Positions 7,248 through 14,590 of a stretch of DNA of 17,848 bases are shown piece by piece (positions within the stretch are counted from its first letter, which is position 1; each line of letters starts with the position of its first letter). Both the position numbers and the translations under genes were made by a program. The DNA is from Veillonella sp. (GTDB lineage Bacteria > Bacillota > Negativicutes > Veillonellales > Veillonellaceae), in assembly GCF_019414865.1 (NCBI RefSeq), contig NZ_DXLG01000028.1, positions 1 to 17,848 of the forward strand. The letters are read 5' to 3'. The notes under the pieces were generated by a model. That model was not told the DNA's origin, did not search any database, and was given only the letters and a program-made list of their open reading frames with translations.

Positions 7248-8939
7248 ATGAGTGACATTATGTATCCGGTAAGTTTCGGAAATTTGATGAACCACATTAT
7301 GACTGAGTACAAGATGTACAATCGTATTTACAATGTAAATAAAATTCATCGTACGAATCATGATCAACGCTTATCTATCTTTGGTAAATCCATTGAAAAC
7401 CCTGTAGGTCCTGCAGCTGGCCCTAATACACAGTTGGCACAAAACATTGTGGCATCTTATGTAGCTGGTGCTCGTTGCATCGAATTAAAAACTGTACAAA
7501 TTATGTACGGTGAAGAATTAGGTATTCCTAGACCTTGTATCTACTCTGTAGACGAAGCATATAACGTAGAGTGGTCTTCTGAATATAGCTGTGATGAAGC
7601 TGCTGATGAATACATCAAAGCTTGGTTCGCATTAAAATTAATCTCTAAAGAATTAGGCTTAGGCGATCCAGATGGCTTCTTATTCATTATGAGTGTTGGT
7701 TACAACTTGGCTGGTATTAAGAGCCCAATGGTTGATAAATTCATCAACACAATGCGCAGCGCATCTCAATCTCCTATGTGGGATGAATGCAAACAATGGT
7801 GTCTTGATCATGTAGATGAATTTGAACATATCGATGCTGAATTCATCAACTCCATTAGCGATGAACTTTGCCAAGCAATCACATTGTCCACAATGCACGG
7901 TTGCCCAGCTGAAGAAATAGAATCCATTTGTTCTTACCTTATCAGTGAAAAAGGTCTTCATCTATACTTGAAATGCAACCCTACATTGTTAGGTCCAAAA
8001 CGCATTAGAGAGTTGTTAGATAATGCTGGCTTTGAATATATTGACTTTGAAGATCATCAATTCGAAGTTGACCTTCAATTCGATAAAGCTGTTCCAATGT
8101 TAGAACGTCTTATCGCTCTTGGTGAAAAACACAACAAGATCTTTGGCGTTAAATTGACAAATACATTCCCTGTACAAATTCATAACAATGAATTGCCAGG
8201 CGAGCAAATGTACATGTCTGGTAAATCCTTGTTACCTGTAACAATTGGTGTAGCTGAGCTTTTAAGTGCTCAATTCGGTGAACGTTTACCAATGTCTTAC
8301 AGTGGTGGCGCTGTAAAACAAAACATTAAAGCCATCTTTGATTGTGGTATCTGGCCTGTAACAGTATGTACAATACTTCTCCAAGGCGAAGGTTACAATA
8401 CTTTCAAAGCTTTGGCAGATGAAGTTGAATCTACTGATTATAATGCTGCATTAAAAGTTCATAAAGAACTTATCGCAGCACTTGCTAAAGACATCGCTGA
8501 AAATAAAGTATTCAAGAAAAGCGATGCAATGAAGAAAAAACGTGAAGCAATGCCATCCTTCCCTAGTACACGTAGCTCTGACTACCACTGCCGCGTAGTA
8601 TGTGGTGCTTGCGTTCGCGTATGTCCTAACAGATGTAATGAAGTCGTTACTGTAAATGATGCTAAATTGATTGTCCATGTAGATCAAAGCTGTAATGAGT
8701 GTGGTAACTGTGCATGTCATTGCGTAGAACCTTGTCAACCATACAAGGATCGCATTACATTCTTCCACAATGCTGAAGCTTTAGCAGATAGTACAAATGA
8801 TGGTTTCTACATCACAGGCACTAGCTGTGGTTACCGCTTCAAAGGTGAAGAAGCCGTATGTGACATTGATGCATTACCTGAAGAATTGAAAGGAGTTGTA
8901 CATGCCTTCTGTAAAGAGCATGTGTACTATGTATCATGA
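7248..8939 (+). CDS. ygfK: short YgfK-like iron-sulfur oxidoreductase lacking the GltD-like module
   Basis: This 563-residue protein matches both ends of E. coli YgfK (about 1,030 residues). Residues 1-430 are a dihydroorotate dehydrogenase-like TIM barrel with NPVGPAAGPNTQLAQNIV at 51-68, TLSTMHGCP at 212-220, KLTNT at 302-306 and SYSGG at 350-354. Residues 445-500 carry two [4Fe-4S] clusters: C448, C452, C455, C459, then C482, C485, C488, C492. The roughly 460-residue GltD-like FAD/NADPH module that lies between these parts in E. coli is absent, replaced by a short lysine-rich linker (about 415-440). The protein is intact, with AAAGGAG at 7232-7238 before the ATG, and its stop overlaps the hydA start (ATGA). 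It likely reduces a purine intermediate on the flavin barrel, drawing electrons from ferredoxin or a separate partner. The electron donor is inferred. The old name 'selenate reductase' is doubtful. Confidence 0.88.
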   Translation: MSDIMYPVSFGNLMNHIMTEYKMYNRIYNVNKIHRTNHDQRLSIFGKSIENPVGPAAGPNTQLAQNIVASYVAGARCIELKTVQIMYGEELGIPRPCIYSVDEAYNVEWSSEYSCDEAADEYIKAWFALKLISKELGLGDPDGFLFIMSVGYNLAGIKSPMVDKFINTMRSASQSPMWDECKQWCLDHVDEFEHIDAEFINSISDELCQAITLSTMHGCPAEEIESICSYLISEKGLHLYLKCNPTLLGPKRIRELLDNAGFEYIDFEDHQFEVDLQFDKAVPMLERLIALGEKHNKIFGVKLTNTFPVQIHNNELPGEQMYMSGKSLLPVTIGVAELLSAQFGERLPMSYSGGAVKQNIKAIFDCGIWPVTVCTILLQGEGYNTFKALADEVESTDYNAALKVHKELIAALAKDIAENKVFKKSDAMKKKREAMPSFPSTRSSDYHCRVVCGACVRVCPNRCNEVVTVNDAKLIVHVDQSCNECGNCACHCVEPCQPYKDRITFFHNAEALADSTNDGFYITGTSCGYRFKGEEAVCDIDALPEELKGVVHAFCKEHVYYVS

Positions 8940-10285
8940 TTATCATACAACAAGGGGACTTGGTCTTAACTGATCGAATCCTTACCGGAGATTTATTAAT
9001 CGATGGCGACAAAATTGTCGCCATCGATGAACACGTTCCTGTTCCAGAAGGAGCTAAAGTAATTGATGCAAAAGGTTGCTATGTGTTCCCTGGATTCATA
9101 GATCCACACACACACTTTCAGATGACAAATGCCTTAGCGTCTACTGCGGATGATTTTGATAGTGGCACAAAGGCTGCTATCCTTGGCGGGACTACTTCAA
9201 TTATCAATTTTGCTTCTCCTGAGGAAGGCTCCCTTTGTAAAGGCTTAGAGGTTCATAAGGAGCGTGCCGCAGGGCATTGCTCCTGTGACTATAAATTCCA
9301 TATGGAACTTGTAGAAATGAATGAAAATGTAGCTCGTGAGATACCGAAGGTCGTAGAGGCTGGTGTATCATCTTTTAAAGTGTATTTAGCGTATGGCTTC
9401 CGTTTAACAGATCGAGAAATTTATGATGCTATAGAGGCAATCAAACCTACAGGAGCTCTCGTTGGAGCACACTGTGAAAATGGTGATCTTATTGATGCGC
9501 TCGTAGCTGATAAACGTAAACGTGGTGAACTAGATGTAAGCAATCATCCACTCACAAGACCTGCCATGATTGAATCGGAAGCGATTAAGCGCTTTAGTAC
9601 AATCGGTGCTGCATTAGACTATCCTGTACATATTGTTCATATAAGTTCTAAAGAGGGCCTAGAAGAGGTTGTTCGGGAACGAAACTTAGGGCATAAAGTG
9701 ACTTGTGAAACATGTCCACAATATTTAGTACTCGATGAATCACGATATAACTTACCTGATTTTGAAGGTGTTAAATATGTGATGAGCCCACCTCTGAGAA
9801 CAATTCAGGATCAAATGGCATTAAAGGATGCCTTAGTAAACGGTATATTCCAAACGATTGGGTCTGATCATTGTAGCTTTACTTTTGATGATCAAAAACT
9901 AAAAAGTCGATATGATTTTACTCGTATACCTGGTGGTATTCCAGGTGCTGAGGAACGAGGAATCGTAGCTTATGATGTATTGGTAAATCAATGCAATATG
10001 AGCGCTGTAGATTTTATGAAATTAGTTAGTGAAAATCCTGCAAAGCTTTACGGTATGTATCCTAAGAAGGGCACGTTAGCCGTTGGTAGCGATGGGGATA
10101 TTACAATTGTTGATAAGCGCATTGAGCATGTGCTTTCGAAAGAATCCGCCCATACAAAGGCAGACTATATACCTTATGAGGGCATATCTGTAACAGGTAA
10201 AGTTCGAGATGTAATCCTTAGAGGTCACCATGTGGTACAAGATGGATCCTTAATAGAATCATATCTTGGTGAATGTATTCCTTAA
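8936..10285 (+). CDS. hydA: dihydropyrimidinase/hydantoinase-family amidohydrolase
   Basis: This 449-residue cyclic-amide hydrolase belongs to the dihydropyrimidinase/D-hydantoinase family. All the binuclear zinc ligands are visible: H58 and H60 in IDPHTHFQM, K148 in SFKVYLAYG (the carboxylated lysine), H179 in GAHCEN, H235 in HIVHISS, and D311 in GSDHCSF. The start ATG at 8936 overlaps the ygfK stop by four bases, so translation is probably coupled. The next gene follows after 17 nt. In this context it should open a hydantoin- or dihydropyrimidine-like ring made from the purine, rather than serve pyrimidine breakdown. Codon use is less biased than in ygeY, ygfK or xdh, hinting at lower translation. 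A strong inverted repeat lies in its early coding region (8999-9028). Confidence 0.9.
   Translation: MIIIQQGDLVLTDRILTGDLLIDGDKIVAIDEHVPVPEGAKVIDAKGCYVFPGFIDPHTHFQMTNALASTADDFDSGTKAAILGGTTSIINFASPEEGSLCKGLEVHKERAAGHCSCDYKFHMELVEMNENVAREIPKVVEAGVSSFKVYLAYGFRLTDREIYDAIEAIKPTGALVGAHCENGDLIDALVADKRKRGELDVSNHPLTRPAMIESEAIKRFSTIGAALDYPVHIVHISSKEGLEEVVRERNLGHKVTCETCPQYLVLDESRYNLPDFEGVKYVMSPPLRTIQDQMALKDALVNGIFQTIGSDHCSFTFDDQKLKSRYDFTRIPGGIPGAEERGIVAYDVLVNQCNMSAVDFMKLVSENPAKLYGMYPKKGTLAVGSDGDITIVDKRIEHVLSKESAHTKADYIPYEGISVTGKVRDVILRGHHVVQDGSLIESYLGECIP
8999..9028. repeat. perfect 14-bp inverted repeat inside hydA
   Basis: ATCGATGGCGACAA (8999-9012) and TTGTCGCCATCGAT (9015-9028) are perfect reverse complements separated by two bases. 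In RNA this could form a 12-bp stem with a 6-nt loop, about 60 nt into hydA. It encodes residues 22-31. It may slow ribosomes or be a processing or binding site. It could also be a chance product of the IDG...AID coding sequence. Confidence 0.6.
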
Positions 10286-10302
10286 TGAAAGGAGGGCTAT
10301 AT

Positions 10303-12852
10303 ATGTACCGCTTTCAAGTGAATGGCACCCAACATGAGGTTCAAGAGGATCAACGTTTAATTGATTTCTTGAGAGCTGATTTGAAATTGACGGGCACTAA
10401 AGAAGGCTGTAGTGCTGGTGCTTGTGGTACGTGTACAGTAATTATAGACGGAAAAAAAGCAAAGGCTTGTGTAACTAAATTATCCCAATTAGATGGTAAA
10501 TCGGTTGTAACAATTGAGGGACTGTCTGAACGGGAAAAAGCGGTATACACCTATGCTTTTGGTGAATGCGGAGCGGTGCAGTGTGGTTTCTGTATCCCAG
10601 GTATGATTATTAGTGCAAAAGTTTTGATTGATGAAAATAATGACCCTACACCTGATGATGTAAAAAAAGCTATTTTAGGCAACATTTGTCGTTGTACAGG
10701 CTATGTAAAAATTGAAGAAGGCATTATGCTGGCAGCAAAAATGTTCCGTGAGAACTTACCAGTTCCTGAAAAGGATACAACTGGTAATGTAGGTGCTCGT
10801 TTACACCGTGTAGATGCAGAGGAAAAAGCACTAGGTACTGGACAATACGCTGATGATATACATATGGATGGCATGATTTATGCTAAAGCATTGCGCTCTA
10901 AATATCCTCGCGCTAGAGTTGATCGCGTTGATGTTTCTAAAGCACTTGCACATCCTAAATGTGTAACGGCTTTAACTGCTAAAGATGTTCCATTCAATAA
11001 GACTGGTCACTTGGTACCAGACTGGGATGTGCTCATTGCAGAAGGCGATATCACTCGTTATGTCGGTGATGCTATTGCACTAGTAGCGACAACTGAGAAA
11101 AAATACTTAGATGAAGTTCTTGCTCTCGTTGAAGTTGATTATACTGAGTTAGAGCCTGTAGTAGACCCATTAGAAGCATTGAAACCAGATGCACCTCAGC
11201 TACATCCAAACGGAAATGTATTGTCTCGTCAAACATTATCTCGCGGCGATGTAGATAAGGCTATTGCAGAGGCTGCATTTGTAGTAACAAATCACTATTC
11301 CACACCTCAAACAGACCATGCGTTCATGGAGCCTGAATGTGCTGTGGCATATCGTGAAGGCGATGTAATTCATTTACATTCCGGTAGCCAAAATGTTTAT
11401 GATGATCGCCATGAAGTATCTCGTATGCTTGGCATTCCTGAGGAATCTGTAAAAGTTCATAGTATGCTCGTAGGTGGCGGCTTTGGTGGTAAAGAGGACA
11501 TGAGTGTACAACATCATGCATCTCTTGTAGCTTGGCTTACAGGTAAACCAACTAAGGTTCTCTTCTCCCGTCAAGAAAGCCTTAATATTCACCCTAAGCG
11601 CCATGCGATGGAAATGGATATTACTACTGCTTGTGATGCAGAAGGCAACTTGGTGGCAAGTAAGGTAAACATCGTATCTAACTGTGGTGCCTATGCATCC
11701 TTAGGTGGTCCAGTACTTCAACGTGCTGGTACACACTCTTGTGGTCCTTACAAATTTGATAACTTTGCCTTTGATGGTATTTGCGTTTATACAAATACTG
11801 TTCCTGGTGGTGCATTCCGTGGGTTCGGTGTAACACAAACTATCTTTGGTCAAGAACAAAATATTGATGAATTAGCTGCATTGGTAGGTATGGATCCATG
11901 GGAATTCCGTTATAAAAACGTTGTTCGTCCTGGTGATTCTTTACCAAATGGTCAAATTTGCTCTGAAGAAACTGCATTAGCAGAATGCTTGGAAGCAGTA
12001 AAAGATGCATACTATGCATCTGACCGCACAGGCCTTGCAGTATGTTTGAAAAACAGTGGTATCGGTGTAGGCTTACCTGATACTGGTCGCGTTATCTTAG
12101 AAGTACGGGATGGTAAAGTTCGTATCCGTACTGGCGCAGCTTGTATCGGTCAAGGTATGGCTACTATGGCTACTCAAGTACTATGTGAAACAACTGGTTT
12201 AACAGCTGATAAAGTATTTGTAGAGCGCCCTGATACAGTACGCACTCCAGACTCTGGTACAACTACTGCATCTCGTCAAACAGTGTTCACTGGTGAAGCA
12301 ACGCGTAAAGCAAGTCTTCGCTTGAAAGAAATGTTAGAAACTAAGACCTTAGAAGAATTGAATGGTGTAGAGATTTATGAAGAATTCCTTGGTGAAACAG
12401 ATCCATTCAACGCTGATAAACCACATCCAAAAAATCATGTTGCTTATGGTTATGGTGCATGTGTAGCTAGAATTGGGGAAGATAATAAAATTGCTGAACT
12501 ACATGTAGCATACGATGTAGGTCGTGTAGTTAATCCTCAATCTTGCTCTGGTCAAGCTGAAGGTGGTGCCATCATGGGTATGGGCTATGCGGTTACAGAA
12601 GACTTCCCTTATAAAGATGGTTATGTAACAGCTAAATATGGTACTCTAGGTCTTCTTAGAGCTACACAATGTCCACCAATTCAAGTAAGTCTTATTGAAA
12701 AAGGGACACCTGAACAATATGCATACGGCGCTAAAGGTATTGGTGAAATCTCCAGTATCCCAATTGCACCAGCCATTGCAAATGCGTATCGTCGTATCGA
12801 CGGAGAACCACGTAGGTCCTTGCCGATTCAACATACAGGTTATAAAAAATAG
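10303..12852 (+). CDS. fused [2Fe-2S]/molybdopterin hydroxylase, selenium-dependent xanthine dehydrogenase type
   Basis: This 849-residue protein fuses two parts of the xanthine dehydrogenase family. Residues 1-80 are a plant-type [2Fe-2S] domain with C36, C41, C44 and C56. Residues 81-150 are the helical [2Fe-2S] domain with C94, C97, C129 and C131. From about 165 on is the molybdopterin domain, with GGGFGGKED, GAFRGFGVTQ, an IGQGM loop and the catalytic-glutamate motif YGAKGIGE. No FAD domain is present and no FAD subunit gene is adjacent. Size and fusion match the family annotated as selenium-dependent molybdenum hydroxylase 1. The ATG at 10303 follows AAAGGAGGG; an ATG at 10273, inside hydA, would add ten unlikely residues. 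It probably hydroxylates or dehydroxylates purines (xanthine, urate or a related oxopurine). Selenium dependence comes from family knowledge; there is no selenocysteine codon. Confidence 0.9.
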   Translation: MYRFQVNGTQHEVQEDQRLIDFLRADLKLTGTKEGCSAGACGTCTVIIDGKKAKACVTKLSQLDGKSVVTIEGLSEREKAVYTYAFGECGAVQCGFCIPGMIISAKVLIDENNDPTPDDVKKAILGNICRCTGYVKIEEGIMLAAKMFRENLPVPEKDTTGNVGARLHRVDAEEKALGTGQYADDIHMDGMIYAKALRSKYPRARVDRVDVSKALAHPKCVTALTAKDVPFNKTGHLVPDWDVLIAEGDITRYVGDAIALVATTEKKYLDEVLALVEVDYTELEPVVDPLEALKPDAPQLHPNGNVLSRQTLSRGDVDKAIAEAAFVVTNHYSTPQTDHAFMEPECAVAYREGDVIHLHSGSQNVYDDRHEVSRMLGIPEESVKVHSMLVGGGFGGKEDMSVQHHASLVAWLTGKPTKVLFSRQESLNIHPKRHAMEMDITTACDAEGNLVASKVNIVSNCGAYASLGGPVLQRAGTHSCGPYKFDNFAFDGICVYTNTVPGGAFRGFGVTQTIFGQEQNIDELAALVGMDPWEFRYKNVVRPGDSLPNGQICSEETALAECLEAVKDAYYASDRTGLAVCLKNSGIGVGLPDTGRVILEVRDGKVRIRTGAACIGQGMATMATQVLCETTGLTADKVFVERPDTVRTPDSGTTTASRQTVFTGEATRKASLRLKEMLETKTLEELNGVEIYEEFLGETDPFNADKPHPKNHVAYGYGACVARIGEDNKIAELHVAYDVGRVVNPQSCSGQAEGGAIMGMGYAVTEDFPYKDGYVTAKYGTLGLLRATQCPPIQVSLIEKGTPEQYAYGAKGIGEISSIPIAPAIANAYRRIDGEPRRSLPIQHTGYKK

Positions 12853-12866
12853 AATATTTGCTTAGT

Positions 12867-12890
12867 GGTTAGGGGCATTAGCCCCTGGCC
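12867..12890 (+). repeat. hairpin between xdh and the permease gene
   Basis: Positions 12867-12876 pair with 12881-12890 around the loop ATTA, with a core of AGGGGC/GCCCCT and two G-T pairs. No U-tract follows, so termination would be weak or factor-dependent. The 145-nt gap to the permease also holds a weak candidate -10 (TATATT, 12952-12957) without a good -35. I see no recognisable purine riboswitch in it. Confidence 0.5.
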
Positions 12891-12997
12891 ATCAAGGTTC
12901 CCACGTGAAGTCTATGAGATTTTTAAACTCTATCAAGTACGATAGTATGACTATATTATTTACTAGTAACTAAAACGTAAGATATGAGGTGATTCTT

Positions 12998-14383
12998 ATG
13001 AGTAAAGGTGTATCTGGTGTCAACCATGTAGATGGTATGCTGCCAATCCCGCAATTATTTGCTTATGGTTTACAGCACGTGTTGGCCATGTATGCTGGTG
13101 CCGTAGCGGTACCAATCATTATTGCGCAAGCCATGCATTTGCCAATTGAGGATTTAATTCGTTTGATCACAGCCGATTTGTTCACATGTGGTGTAGCCAC
13201 ATTGATACAAACATTAGGTTTTGGTCCTGTTGGTGGTCGTATTCCTCTTATTCAAGGTGTAACATTTGCTTCTGTAGGGCCGATGATTCTGATTGGCCAA
13301 CAGCATGATATTAATACGATTTATGGTGCTATTATCGTGGCTGGTATATTTACATTCTTGGTAGCACCATTCTTTAGTCGCTTAATCCGTTTATTCCCAC
13401 CTGTAGTAACAGGTACCATCATTACTATTATCGGTATCAACTTGATGCCAGTAGCAGTTAACTGGATGGGTGGGGGCGTAGGTAACAAAAACTTCGGCGA
13501 TCCACTATACATAGCTCTTGGTGTAGCTACATTTATTCTCGTTATTTTAACATATCGATTTGGTAAAGGGTTCCTAGGTAATCTGGCTATCTTGGTAGGT
13601 CTTATCCTCGGTACTGCTCTTGCTATGATTTGTGGTATTACAGACTTCTCTGAAGTAGGTCGTTCTCAATGGGTTTCCGTTGTAACACCGTTCTACTTTG
13701 GCCTTCCAACCTTTGATTTTGCTTCTATCATCTCTATGATTATTGTAATGCTTGTAGTTATGGTAGAAACAACTGGTGATAGTATTGCTGTTGGTGAAAT
13801 CGTAGATAAACCTATCGGTCAAAAAGAGTTAGCTGCAGTGCTTCGTGCCGATGGCTTATCCACTCTTATCGGTGGTGTGCTTAATAGTTTCCCTTACACA
13901 GCATTCGCTCAAAACGTAGGCCTTATCGCTGTAACACGCGTAAAAAGCCGCTTCGTTGTAGCAGCATCCGGTGTAATTTTGATTTTATTAGGTCTTTTCC
14001 CTAAATTAGCAGCTGTTGTAGCTAGTATCCCTAATGCAGTATTAGGTGGTGCAGGGATTGCTATGTTTGGTATGATTATTGCCAGTGGTATTCGTTCCCT
14101 TGGTAAAGTTAGCTTCGATGGCAACTATAACTTAATGCTTGTAGCAATTAGTATTGGGGTATCCATGATTCCATTGGCAGCACCTCAAATCTATGCACAC
14201 TTCCCAGCTTGGGCACAAATTCTTTTGAAATCTGGTATCACAGCTGGTAGTATTGTAGCCGTTTTATTGAATGTAGTATTCAATGGCTTTGGTTACAAAA
14301 CTGTTAACGAACCTAACCGTGCAGCACGTAAGTATCGTCACTTCACACGATTCAAAGGTTATCCTAAACATTTCTATCAATAA
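12998..14383 (+). CDS. NCS2-family nucleobase permease (xanthine/urate type)
   Basis: This 461-residue membrane protein belongs to the nucleobase-cation symporter-2 family and should import a purine such as xanthine or urate with a cation. It has about 12-14 hydrophobic segments, with LQHVLAMYAGAVAVPII in the first. The family's substrate-site glutamate lies in VETTGDSIAVGE. The NCS2 signature follows as QNVGLIAVTRVKSR. I chose the ATG at 12998, preceded by AGGTG at 12987-12991, over a GTG at 12989 that lies within that ribosome binding site. It is the last gene of the purine locus before a strong terminator. The motifs place it closer to xanthine/urate carriers than to uracil carriers, though the exact substrate cannot be fixed by eye. 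Confidence 0.88.
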   Translation: MSKGVSGVNHVDGMLPIPQLFAYGLQHVLAMYAGAVAVPIIIAQAMHLPIEDLIRLITADLFTCGVATLIQTLGFGPVGGRIPLIQGVTFASVGPMILIGQQHDINTIYGAIIVAGIFTFLVAPFFSRLIRLFPPVVTGTIITIIGINLMPVAVNWMGGGVGNKNFGDPLYIALGVATFILVILTYRFGKGFLGNLAILVGLILGTALAMICGITDFSEVGRSQWVSVVTPFYFGLPTFDFASIISMIIVMLVVMVETTGDSIAVGEIVDKPIGQKELAAVLRADGLSTLIGGVLNSFPYTAFAQNVGLIAVTRVKSRFVVAASGVILILLGLFPKLAAVVASIPNAVLGGAGIAMFGMIIASGIRSLGKVSFDGNYNLMLVAISIGVSMIPLAAPQIYAHFPAWAQILLKSGITAGSIVAVLLNVVFNGFGYKTVNEPNRAARKYRHFTRFKGYPKHFYQ

Positions 14384-14489
14384 GATATAGTTAAGTCAAT
14401 TAATTCTCATATGATTACATGTATTGTCTCTCACGGTAGAAACCTTGTTCGTATAGGTAAAAAATCTATATACATGTTATCACTCTTTC

Positions 14490-14528
14490 AAAAAGGCCTC
14501 GCTCTAGTTTTAGAGTGAGGCCTTTTTT
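14490..14528 (+). terminator. strong intrinsic terminator closing the purine locus
   Basis: GGCCTCGCTCTA (14495-14506) pairs with TAGAGTGAGGCC (14511-14522), with one G-T pair, around the loop GTTT. A run of A (14490-14494) precedes the stem and TTTTTT (14523-14528) follows. The symmetry would let it act on both strands. It lies 107 nt after the permease stop and separates the locus from the RuBisCO-like gene. Confidence 0.92.
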
Positions 14529-14531
14529 GTA

Positions 14532-14560
14532 TGGAATGAAGCACTACTTTGGTATATAAT
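14532..14560 (+). promoter_or_regulatory. promoter of the RuBisCO-like gene
   Basis: A perfect TATAAT (14555-14560) lies 30 nt before the start codon. The best -35 at 17-bp spacing is TGGAAT (14532-14537), a weak match. It directly follows the terminator, so the RuBisCO-like gene should be an independent transcription unit. Confidence 0.55.
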
Positions 14561-14590
14561 TAAATAATATTATTGCAAAGGAGACGCATT

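Noticed and set aside
8937..8939. TGA at the end of ygfK as a selenocysteine codon
   Set aside because: It overlaps the hydA start as a normal ATGA junction, the protein already has a complete Fe-S domain, and no selenocysteine insertion hairpin is evident.
10273..10302. ATG inside hydA as the xdh start
   Set aside because: AAAGGAGGG precedes the ATG at 10303, where the [2Fe-2S] domain begins normally; the earlier start adds ten residues with no family match.
12853..12997. Purine riboswitch before the permease
   Set aside because: The conserved loop sequences of known guanine/adenine riboswitches were not found; only a simple hairpin is present.
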